This document shows positions 54,765-64,000 of a stretch of 64,000 bases of DNA, piece after piece. The notes beneath the pieces are model-generated. The model saw only the letters and a list, made by a program, of their open reading frames with translations, did no database searches and was not told the origin of the DNA. A program made the position numbers and the translations under genes. Each line of letters starts with the position of its first letter. Positions within the stretch are counted from its first letter, which is position 1. Source of the stretch: Diphasiastrum complanatum (Eukaryota; Streptophyta; Lycopodiopsida; Lycopodiales; Lycopodiaceae); contig CM055111.1 of the NCBI GenBank assembly GCA_029204225.1, forward strand, positions 47,483,224 through 47,547,223, given 5' to 3'.

Positions 54765-57450
54765 GTGATTATAACAAAACTCAGCCAAACTCAAACCACT
54801 TATCCAAGCGTTGTGCGTATCAAAACAAAAGAGCCTTAGATATTACTCCAGCCATTTGTTAACTCTTTTTTATTGACTATCAGTCCGTGGATAGTGGGCA
54901 GTACTTGGGATTAAATCAGTTTTCAAAAGTGTAAAAAGCTTCTGCCGTGATTTATTTAAGTCTTCCCATTTCCGTCTCTCGTTATCTCTGTGACAGCACG
55001 CGAAGTTCCAACACAATCTCCAAGAAAGCAATGTCTTAGTAGGAATGCAACGTGCACCTTTGGTAACTCTCCGCACCACCAAGGAAACACTATTTCATCC
55101 TTTGGTTGTCCAGTGATGAAGTCCATGCTAAATTCTAATGTATCACCATTTCCTATCTAAGTGGTAAAGGTTGTAGCAAATTATAGGACATCTGGTTAAT
55201 CACATTTTTCTTTTAGCTGACTTTATTGTTTTGGCCAGAATCACATTTTAAGACAAAATTTGTGAAATTTTCCATAATCCCTTCCAATAGAAACTATGGT
55301 TGCCCCTTTGCAAGTCTTATTAAAACCCATATGGCCACCCAAAGGTATTGAATGTACTTCTTTGAAAACCTTTTATCTGAAAGCAGATTGTGAAGACAAG
55401 AAGAATCTTTTGTTGTAGCACAATAATCTATTGTTTAGCTCAATTCAGAAATGTTTCACATGGTTTCTCTTGTGAATACTGATACATACTACATAGAAGA
55501 AACCTCCTTGTCCTCCATATACACTTCTTGCATGCTAAAAATCCGATTCTTAATGATTTCTCATACAATAAGACTTTGACAGGACCAAATTTTCGATAAA
55601 AAATCAGCTATAATACTCTCCTTTCCTTTCTTAGACTCAATGATAGAGCCATATGGATCTTTACACAATCTCCAACCATCTCTTTTGTTCAGCACAAAGT
55701 GTAGATGAGGATCTTTTGTTCAAAGTCATGTGGTCTGCCTTTACTAAAATTTGGCAACCTTACTAACAATGATAACCATATTTTGAAGCACAGAATATAG
55801 CCATGCCACCTCCCTTTCATCAAGCTTACTGCTCTCGCATTCACTCCATTTTACTCCCATATACCCTTTCCACAAGTATCAGCTTCCACGATCAAGAGTT
55901 TACCGAGATTTGGTCAATTTCTGGTCATAATCAATGTTGTCTTGAGGTCTTCGTATAATGACTAGTAAACCCATAAGTAGGCTTGTACGTTGCAAAGCCT
56001 ACCTTTGTTATCCTAGGAGCCTCCACACCCATGTAATATACATTGTATTAAAGTGCAATATGAGTCAAGGAACTCAAGGTGTGTTCCTTGGTGTTTAATA
56101 TTCTTCATTATCCTAGTTAAATGCTTTCGAAGGCTTTAGTGTCCTCTATGGTACTATTAATGTTCCATAGCTAGGCCTACAATTTTGTCATGGCATCATA
56201 GCTCTTGTTGTTCCCACGAGTTTGTGAGTGCCAACAATCAATTATGTGAATTAAGAGAGAGGGAGAGAATTTGTTTGTGTTAGATTCCATTGCAGATCGG
56301 GCTCTTTCCCCAAGGTCATCAAAACTTGAGAAAGTTCCTGACCTTTTTCACTTTAAAAATGTAATGTGTGCTATTTGTTCTCAATGATGCACACAATAGT
56401 TAGTTGAATAACTCCCTTATCATTTGTTTGTCAATGTAGCCCGAGCACGCTTCTAGTGTCATGGATAGCCAAGATGAGGATTCGCATTGATACGGGCATT
56501 TCACAAGAGCAGCACTACATGCAACTCTAGAGCCCAAGAACCGTGCACCAACTGATGCACTTGCTCAGATACACACTTAGTAGCATCTAATTCATCCCTC
56601 TTTTACTAGCATTTTCTTTTACTAACTATGATGTTGAAAGTTTTGCATGTGACAAGGTTGTACATTGGTCGATTTTGCTTGTTGACTAGCCTACTTTCGC
56701 CTATGCAAGTCAAGCCTGCACACAAGGCGGCAGCACTAGTTGACAAGCTATTTGATTTTGCAAATCAACCTCGTTATGGCCAACACCTTTCTACTCGATA
56801 CCCAATCGTTTATGTGGATCCTAATGTTGAGACTCACTAAAGAATGCCACCATGATCGACAAGCAGACTTTTGAGATAAGCATTGGTCAGGGCATCTCAG
56901 AGGCAAGATGAGTCTAATTAATTTGATCCTTGAGCATGACAAGGAGGCATCATTAGCAGGAGGCCTTTTCTCACACTCCTAGCTCATCTACACTGGCACT
57001 TAGGCTCAAAAGGAGACTAGGGTTCTAGCTTTGCCTCAAGTAGCAACAGAGGCCAATGCAGACCACCGAATAGTACAGGGGTGGAGGGAAGCCAAGATTA
57101 CGCCCCATCTACCACCAAAGACAGATCAGCATTGTGTTGTAGACACATTGGATAAGGAGTATCAGTCTCGTAAGTTTTTCATGTAGAGACTACAGTTAGA
57201 TCAACTACGTACTACTACCCAAATGAGGCGATTGTACTATGAGATGCATTTTTTCTTGATATAAAATTTAGTGATAGTCATAATTCTTTCAGTATATGGT
57301 TTCTTGCATACATGGTTCAATGCACAGTTGTATTTTTGGTCCATTGCGTAATTTTGTAGTTATGAATTGTTTCACATAGTATCAGAATGACTTTAGCACA
57401 TCTCATTTTGCTTTATGTTTCTAAGTGCCACGTAGCTATTAATGTTGCAC

Positions 57451-57471
57451 TAAACCCTAAACCCTAAACCC
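57451..57471 (-). repeat. Interstitial telomere-type repeat, right copy
   Basis: TAAACCCTAAACCCTAAACCC, the mirror of 14390-14410. Confidence 0.8.
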
Positions 57472-57819
57472 AATGGAACATAAGTCATTAAGACTATTTT
57501 TTATGTGTTTTTCTAGAATCATTTTCATAGCAACTTTGATGCTTTTTTGACAGATCCCAACCATTTACAAAGTACTACATTGTTGTTTTTGAAGTTCTAG
57601 CTTTTTGGTATGAAAACACCATATTCAAGTAGCATCTTAACCTTTGAATTATAGTTTCCATCAAACCCTTTTTCATTGATTTCAAAAAAATGTAAAATAA
57701 AAAGAGCATTCTATACAAAATAAAGTTCACAACGAGTACTAAGTTCCAAACAGTTGGGACCTGTTCTTGAAAGGGAAAAAACACTATTAAGCTCAAAACA
57801 AATGATATTGTCTATATAC

Positions 57820-58644
57820 CTTAGTTGCCTGTTCCGGAACGGAACACGTTCTGGAACGCGTTCCAGAACGCATTCCGTTCCGGAACAATGCCCGCAAACA
57901 AAAAATACGTTTTTTTACAAAGGGTTAATTACCACTTCCGTAAAATAGAGGAACTTCTACGCAAGTGCTCATAAGATATTCAAAAGGTATTCTCCATAAT
58001 AGTTTGATCAAAAAAATTGTTACGATTGCGAAGGAAAGTTTCCTTCCTCATTCCCCCTAATTCAGAGAGGCACCGGTATTTTCTCATCGTCGTATATCAT
58101 TTTTTTCTTTCTCATTCTCCAACACACAAACTGTAGACGCCCCAAGGTTGAAAAATCCAAAGGTAGTAACAGCACTAGGAGCAAGGGCGGCTCCGCTCTA
58201 AGTCAATCAAGGGCACTTGAAATTTCTCAAAGATGATACTTCCCAGTACTCAGCGACTGATATGCACTATTTGAAAGTTATATCCTCAGCAGCATACTCC
58301 AGGAAACAAAGCAATAAATTGTCAGTTGAGTTAGGATCTCATGCTCGATCTTTTGTCCGTGGGTAAGATGAAAAAACTCCCACTCTTCTGCTCATTCGCA
58401 CCATAAAGTTTATGTTATGAGCCATCAGGATGCGCAATGTTCATTGTTCAGTTAAGTTTCGTATCAAGACTCCTAATTTGGGGTTTCTCCAGATTTCAAC
58501 CGCTATTTTCTCATCGTCGTATATCATTTTTTTTTAATTTACATTAACAGTTACTCGTTCCGACCCAGTACGTTTCAGAACGTACGGAACGGGTGGGGTG
58601 GAACGGAACGTTCCGACCCATTTTTGTCGGAACGGGCTTCTAAG
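57820..58644. mobile_element. Small hAT-like DNA transposon (non-autonomous), right arm only
   Basis: An 825-bp insertion absent from the left arm, whose empty site is at 14042-14049. It is flanked by CTATATAC and CTTTATAC, an 8-bp target duplication with one mismatch, the length typical of the hAT superfamily. The ends are imperfect inverted repeats: CTTAGTTGCCTGTTCCGGAAC against CTTAGAAGCCCGTTCCGACA. Subterminal regions at both ends are dense in GTTCCG/CGGAAC words. I see no transposase, so it would need a transposase from elsewhere. The interior has no recognised gene. Confidence 0.8.
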
Positions 58645-58684
58645 CTTTATACATATGAAAAGCAAGTATCTACATATTATAAAC

Positions 58685-58975
58685 CTAAGGAAGCGGATGG
58701 CGGACGCGGATGCGCGTCCGCGTCCCCCGGGCTCGGGGGCGTCCGGTTTTTTTTTTTAAAAAAATTAGCCTAAAAAAAATCAAAAAAAAAATATGAAGCC
58801 ACGGGTGCGTCCGGCGGTACGAAGACGTCCTTTTTTAATTTTTTTTAATTTTTTTTAGGGTTTTTTAGTTTAAAAAAAAAAATTGGACGCGTCTGACCCC
58901 ACGTCCGGGGGGTCGGACGCATCCGGGTCCGGACGCCGGATGCGGGCATTCCGGTCCGAACCCTCATGTCTGTTA
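58685..58975. mobile_element. GC-rich hAT-like miniature element, right arm only
   Basis: A 291-bp insertion, absent at the matching left-arm site (14010-14017), flanked by TTATAAAC and ATATAAAC (8 bp, one mismatch). It has very GC-rich ends with many GGACGC/GCGTCC words and an AT-rich core of A and T runs, so it can fold back on itself. The outermost bases are not a clear inverted repeat, so the family assignment rests mainly on the 8-bp duplication. Confidence 0.65.
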
Positions 58976-59237
58976 ATATAAACTAAGATGTAGGCTCTAA
59001 GCAAGCAAGAAAATATTAAAACGTATAATAACAACAAATGAAGATCAAAAGATAAAGAATTAATTGTCTAAATTCTTCACAACTCTCTTTACTTGGCAGA
59101 GCTCAAACCTTACCTTATTCAATAGGAGTACCACGATCTTCATTCACAATACAAAATGGTAGAGTATGTATCAATCAAAAGTTTAACAAAATTATATTTT
59201 GAAGGAATAAATTGATGAAAAACAAGTAGATTCTTAC

Positions 59238-59593
59238 TCGCAAGCATGGACTGCAAGCACTTTCATAAGCTTTTTAACTCCCTCATACAATATAGACCGT
59301 GCAGCCATCACATTGTGAGCAACAGGAATCAGTTCTTCGACAAGCATACCATTCTTTGGTGCACTCAGACTGAGTTGCCCTAGATGTTTTTTTTCTTTCT
59401 TGGAAAGTTTCTTCCTGGGGCTCACATAGGGTCTCTTTTCTTTTTTTGGTAAAATGGGGGGAAGACTTTGATTTTGAGGAAATCCTTGAAGCCATGTCTC
59501 AGATAACAAGGTTGTTTGAGTTCCAGAGTGCTGACAAATGATCTGTATAGATCTCCAAGCTCTAGGTATTCGATTTTTACGTCTCCCATATAC
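59238..59593 (-). pseudogene. APO-family N-terminal exon, right copy
   Basis: Mirror of 13400-13755, same 356-bp length, same acceptor and donor. It is open throughout; a K to E change gives PKKEKRPY. The exon itself is undamaged, but it belongs to the copy whose main exon is impaired (46199-47113). The intron to that exon would be about 12.1 kb, swollen by the gypsy fossil, the nested LTR element and the two hAT-like elements. Confidence 0.75.
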
Positions 59594-60734
59594 CTGTCAT
59601 GAACAGAAAACCTGATAAATGAGCTTAAAAGCCTAAGCCATGCGTGCAAAAAAGAATAAAAAAGCCTACTGATTGAATCAAATACTTGAATGCAAGAAGA
59701 CAAAAACACATTAAGTATCAATAAAAAAAGGATGTCTATGACTCTATATATTGAGCCTGGGACCCCTATTTTTTGCATGCAACCCTCCAAAGTTATTTAG
59801 CTCTGTAATTTACCCTTGGCATGGCCCAGCTAAGCATGCCTGATCCTGCTAGCTACTATTATGTACAATGCCTCTGCTCATTCTAACCCCTTCCTTTGCA
59901 TCACGGTTTCACAATCATAGCTTATAGATGATGATAAAGTGATTGCCATCTAAAAATTTGACAAGAGGATGAATCTGAAGCATGTCACTAATAGCAACTA
60001 ACAGCATCTGTGACAACAGCATCTATGACAAGGCAGTACAATGAAGTGTATGCTTGGACGAAGACGTTGACTGCCGACCTGAAAGCTCAGAATTTGATTA
60101 TGAAAAGCTTAAGTTCTCAGTTTTTAGGTAAAGATGATTTTATTCTGGTACTACAAAATCTGCCGTGGGTTGTTAAAATTTATTCCATGGACTAAACGGC
60201 TAAACAATAAAAATATTCTTACAAATCAGGTATCTGGCTTAGGCTCATTCTAAACTTGGAGCAACGGCAACCTCTTTGTATACATGGCTGGCCTAATTTG
60301 GTCCAATAACTGTGTGGGTGCTCCTGCCTTTCAACTACACATAGAGTTGCTAGCATGTGGCACATGAGGTTGAATTCCTCCTTGCCATGTAGGGGCAACT
60401 CAAGTGCATTATTTGACCTGGTCTCGTTGCTATCAGAAATATGTCTTGTGAGGTGAAAGATTTAAAAATTTGCCAAATTAAGACAGGTTAAAAATTCCAA
60501 AAGCAGAAAGCATAATATTGATTATGGTGACCTAAAGCGATTGATGAAAGAGTATCGGTATAAGATTCCAGACAGGAAAGATAAAACATTGACCGGCGTG
60601 CATCAGTTATGATCTTAATAGTGCCCGAGCATTGTTCCAGAATTTGGGTTGACACATTTCATATGGAATGCAGTGAAATATATCGCATCTTCATTATATC
60701 TTCATAAAATAGATCACTGCGTTCATTAAATAGA

Positions 60735-60920
60735 GGGTGGTGGCTCATAAAAGAGAACAATATCATCATAACATACATACAACAACATCTTCATAAAATT
60801 GAGCAATATCATCATAAGACACAAGAATAATCATAAAAACAGAACAAAACCATCATAAACCAGAGCAAAAGCATCATGAAACAGAACAAAATCATCATAA
60901 AACAGAGCAAAACCACAAGA
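60735..60920 (-). repeat. Degenerate minisatellite, right copy
   Basis: Mirror of 12075-12260, units CATCATAAAACAGAACAAAA. Confidence 0.75.
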
Positions 60921-61092
60921 TATCGAACAAGAACATGAGACAGAGATATAAGAATATGGTCATATTTTGAGATCTGACCGTTAAATTCAGAAACTCGCCT
61001 CTGCTAGCAGCAGCTCCGTGTGCGTCCAGGAAGAATGCCAAACTGTGAAGGGGGAATGATGGCAAGCGACAACTTACAAACCTAAAGCTCAT
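60895..61092 (-). CDS. Possible first exon of the right APO copy (tentative)
   Basis: Identical in translation to 11901-12098 (MSFRFVSCRLPSFPLHS...). The same reservations apply: a plausible targeting peptide, with donor and phase unproven. Confidence 0.2.
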   Translation of the reverse strand: MSFRFVSCRLPSFPLHSLAFFLDAHGAAASRGEFLNLTVRSQNMTIFLYLCLMFLFDILWFCSVL

Positions 61093-61194
61093 TTTATGAC
61101 GATCTATCGATCAATCTTTCTTTCTTTCTTCGCTTATCCTATGCACTTTGTCTGAAAAGTAACGGGCGTGGCGTGAGATTATATCAACTGAAAT

Positions 61195-61420
61195 TGAAGG
61201 CGAGTGGTACGACACCCTAAACCCATGATCCAAAATTAGGGTTCCAATTTCAAGGTGATTAATCGCCAATACACCCTACCCTATATTGAGAATTAGGGCT
61301 CTAAATTTAAGGTGATTAATCTCCAATACACCCTACCCTATATTGAGAGTTAGGGCTTTAAATTTAAGGTGAGTTCCAAGACACACTACCCCATATTGAA
61401 AATTAGGGCTCTGGAACGCT
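61195..61420 (-). repeat. 58-bp tandem repeat, right copy
   Basis: Mirror of 11568-11790. Confidence 0.85.
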
Positions 61421-61909
61421 TAAAATGAATGGGAAATATTGAAAACCTAAAGTGTATAGGGAAGTAGATATGTTCTAATAAAATGGATATTGTAGTGTAA
61501 TATTTCCAAGTTTTGAAGCAAAAGGAGTCCACTCAATTGGTGAGAGGACTGCCTTTCTGCTACTTATACTCTAGCTCAGAAGTTCAACTCCAATTTGCCA
61601 ATACTACTACATGAGGATATACGATAGGGATAAAAAGGTTCAAGCATGAAGGGAGAGGCAGGAGTCACGACGACCATGTAGAAGCTTTTTTATTTTGAAT
61701 TCGTGGCTGAAATTTAAGGGTGACGAACCGTGCCAATAAGAAACTAAAATGAGCTCTCTTGTTCCTTGAGGAACAGATCTTTATATATGATGTCAAGGGC
61801 CAAAGTATGGAAAATAAGCAAGAGTGGCCTGATTTTGCACATAATCGGATCATCCTTCACAATCAACACACAGGACTACAAATGGTTGGTCCATATTAGT
61901 GCTACAACT

Positions 61910-64000
61910 TTTCTTAGAGAACAGATGTACTAAGATAAAACTTGGTACCCATTTTGTCAGCATGTCTCTTACTGGTAACTCCTCATCTTCTTTATCCAAC
62001 GAAGTTAGAATCATTGACAAGTTCAACAGATCTAATTTCTATATTTGGAAGTTAAAACTCCAGATGATGCTGATTGATAGAGATACTTGGGATGTTGTAG
62101 ACGGGGCTGGAAAACTGGAAGACGTTGATCATCAATCAGCTAAGGCCTGGAAGATCAAAGATCAGAAGGCCCTAGTAGCAATCACGTTGAATCTAGCCGA
62201 CTCCCAAATATCACACGTTACCACGTGCAATTCCTCCAAAGAAGCATTAGACTTGTTATCGAATCTGTAGCATCTTAGAAGGAAGTTCTTCACTTTAAGA
62301 ATGCCTGATTCTACAGCCATCACTTCTCACATCAACAAGTTCAAATCTTTGTTAGATCAGATATCAACTATAGGATGTGCTATTCAAGATAATGATATTA
62401 TGACCTTGCTTTCTTCTTTACCAAAGTCCTATGAACACTTTGTTGTAATGATCTCCACTCAATCTGACCTGACTCTTCAAAAGGTCATCAGTCATCTTCT
62501 TCAAGAAGAACTGTAGAGAAAAATTCGCGATCTGTCCGTCAAAGATAAGTCCCTAGCCCTATACACCAAGAAGAAAGACTATTCCAAGGGCAAGAATCAA
62601 GTGCAGCAGCAGAAGCCTCATACTCAATTAGAGAGCAATGGATCACACAAGAAGCTCTTTTGCAGATATTGTAAGAGGGCGAACCACGACATCAAGGAGT
62701 CCCATATCCGCATCTACAACGAGGCCAAGAAGCAACAACAACTACAACCCAACTCTTCTAATGCTGGGGAATTCAAGGAGCACACCTCTAATGAAGACAA
62801 ACCATCAGAACTGTTAATGGCTTACAAATGTAGCAATGAAGACTACGATAGCTGGTATCTGGACAGTGGCGCTACCCAACACATGACTTCTCACAAAGAA
62901 TGGCTAACTAAGTACGTATCTTATAGTAGAGATCAATTCATCTACCTCAAAGACTCAAGCACCATTCGCAGGGAAGGAAAAGGGACAGTCAAGATCGTAT
63001 TCAACAACGATCTTTCTATTTTCGTTCCAAATGTTCTTCACGTACCTGAGCTATCTAAGAAGCTGTAATTAGTCTCTAAGATAACTGGTGAGGGCTACAC
63101 TGTAATGTTTTCTTATTAACAGTGTACAATCTTCGATGAAAATACTACTCTGACTACGTGTACTAGAGTCATATATGTACTCTCTGACTCAGTTGCATTA
63201 GCTAGTATCTCAAATGAAAATGTAACTGTCGCATGGTTGATTTGGACACGTGAATACAAGAACACTTTCTTACATGTGTTGTAACAACTTAGTTGATGAA
63301 TTGTATTTCTCTCTTTCATTAGATAGGAAATCATTTTTCTGTGAGTCTTGCATTTATGGCAAACACTCCAGAAGTGAATTTCCCAGAACACACTCCGTCA
63401 AAACAAAGCACGTATTAGATCTTGTACATAGCGATCTTTGTAGTCCAATACCAACTCCATCCTTAGGAGATGCACTCTAATTTATAACCTTCATAGATGA
63501 TTATTCTAGATGGTCTACAATCATGTTTGTAAAACATAAATCTGAAGCCTTTGAATGCTTCAACAGATTCAAGGCCATGGCTGAAACCCAAACATCTTAC
63601 AAGGTAAAAGCACTCTAAAATGATGGTGGCGGTGAATACATCTCCAATGAGATGTCCGACTATTTGGATGATCACGACATTCGAAGACAATTTACAACCT
63701 CTTATTCACCTCAGCAAGGAAGAATTGAACGCTTCTCAACTCAGCCAGATCTATGCTACATCAGGCGCACCTGTCTGCGAAGTTTTGGGCAGAAGCTACT
63801 GCCACAGCCTGTTACATGCAGAATAGATCCAGCACAAAAGTCATCAACCGCAAGACTCCTTATGAAGTATGGCATGGACACGAGCCTAGTGTCAGCCATT
63901 TAGAAATCTTTGATTGTATATGTTTCATTCATGTTCCTAAACAACTTAGGAAGAAATTGGATCATAGAATAAATAAATGTATTTTCATTGGCTATCCTGA
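61910..64000 (+). mobile_element. Ty1/copia element, 5' half, running off the window
   Basis: Plus-strand copia fossil starting just outside the right palindrome arm. Gag (61962-62516) has FNRSNFYIWKLKLQMML and LLSSLPKSYEHFV. The zinc-knuckle and protease region (62601-63068) has CRYCKRANHD and WYLDSGATQHMTSHKEW. The pre-integrase and integrase region (63250 onward) has CESCIYGKHSR, LVHSDLCSPIPTPS and, near 63630, GGEYIS. No 5' LTR precedes gag. Where it should lie, the sequence changes at 61902 to the palindrome arm. It belongs to a different copia lineage from the one at 1-2480, judging from integrase residues. Broken, with several breaks. Confidence 0.9.

Larger units (their letters stand above)
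48430..56918 (-). mobile_element. Old Ty3/gypsy fossil, split by a younger LTR element
   Basis: Minus-strand gypsy pol. In element order: RNase H-like residues (about 55960-55570, ending in a KKGKESIIADFLSK motif), an H2C2-type finger region (about 55340-55210), integrase core (about 55200-54880, FSMDFITGQPK and STAHYPRTDSQ). After the insertion at 48965-54764 come the integrase C terminus and chromodomain-type tail (about 48860-48430, ARMKKYADEWSSDMAF). No LTRs found. The left arm keeps only the tail part (about 14950-15350). Old, with many breaks. 56019-56918 shows no recognisable part. Confidence 0.7.
43694..61902 (-). repeat. Right outer arm of the giant palindrome
   Basis: Reverse complement of 11086-28264. 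Right-only pieces are the long gypsy fossil with its nested LTR element (about 48855-56918), the hAT-like elements 57820-58644 and 58685-58975, and 48094-48446, which stands where the left arm has 15337-21997. Identity to the left arm is highest toward the outer end. Confidence 0.95.

Overview
This is plant nuclear DNA, gene-poor and crowded with transposable elements. The evidence is the many Ty1/copia and Ty3/gypsy fossils with plant-type primer sites, plus a host gene of the APO (ACCUMULATION OF PHOTOSYSTEM ONE) family, which is known from land plants. I cannot name the species.

The main structure is a giant inverted duplication of about 50.8 kb, centred near 36.75 kb. Outer arms lie at 11086-28264 and 43694-61902, and inner arms at 35028-36270 and 37249-41500. 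A unique centre of about 1 kb (36271-37248) holds a promoter-like stretch and a short MGACLSS-type gene start on the minus strand. Matching parts of the outer arms are nearly identical, and the copies diverge more toward the centre. Each arm also carries insertions absent from the other, so the arms have separate histories. Two haplotypes misjoined head to head in the assembly remains possible.

Each arm carries one APO gene reading toward the centre. The left copy (exons 13400-13755 and 22665-23577, plus strand) reads open, with an intron of about 8.9 kb that contains a 6.2-kb chromovirus. In the right copy (59238-59593 and 46199-47113, minus strand) the matching splice acceptor has changed from AG to AA and one base is missing in the long exon, so it is probably a pseudogene.

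Layout: 1-2480 minus-strand copia remnant; 2499-8730 Ty3/gypsy remnant with primer site, gag and protease; 8731-11085 no recognised gene; 11086-28264 left arm (APO, chromovirus 15776-21991, copia gag); 28265-35027 copia block with two inserted pieces; 35028-41500 inner palindrome, centre and a mirror-image LTR fossil (38498-41091); 41501-43693 second copy of the copia block, in direct rather than inverted orientation; 43694-61902 right arm (APO pseudogene, LTR element 48965-54764 nested in an older gypsy fossil, two small hAT-like DNA transposons at 57820-58644 and 58685-58975); 61903-64000 plus-strand copia remnant running off the window. Long CT/GA/GT microsatellites sit at several rearrangement junctions.
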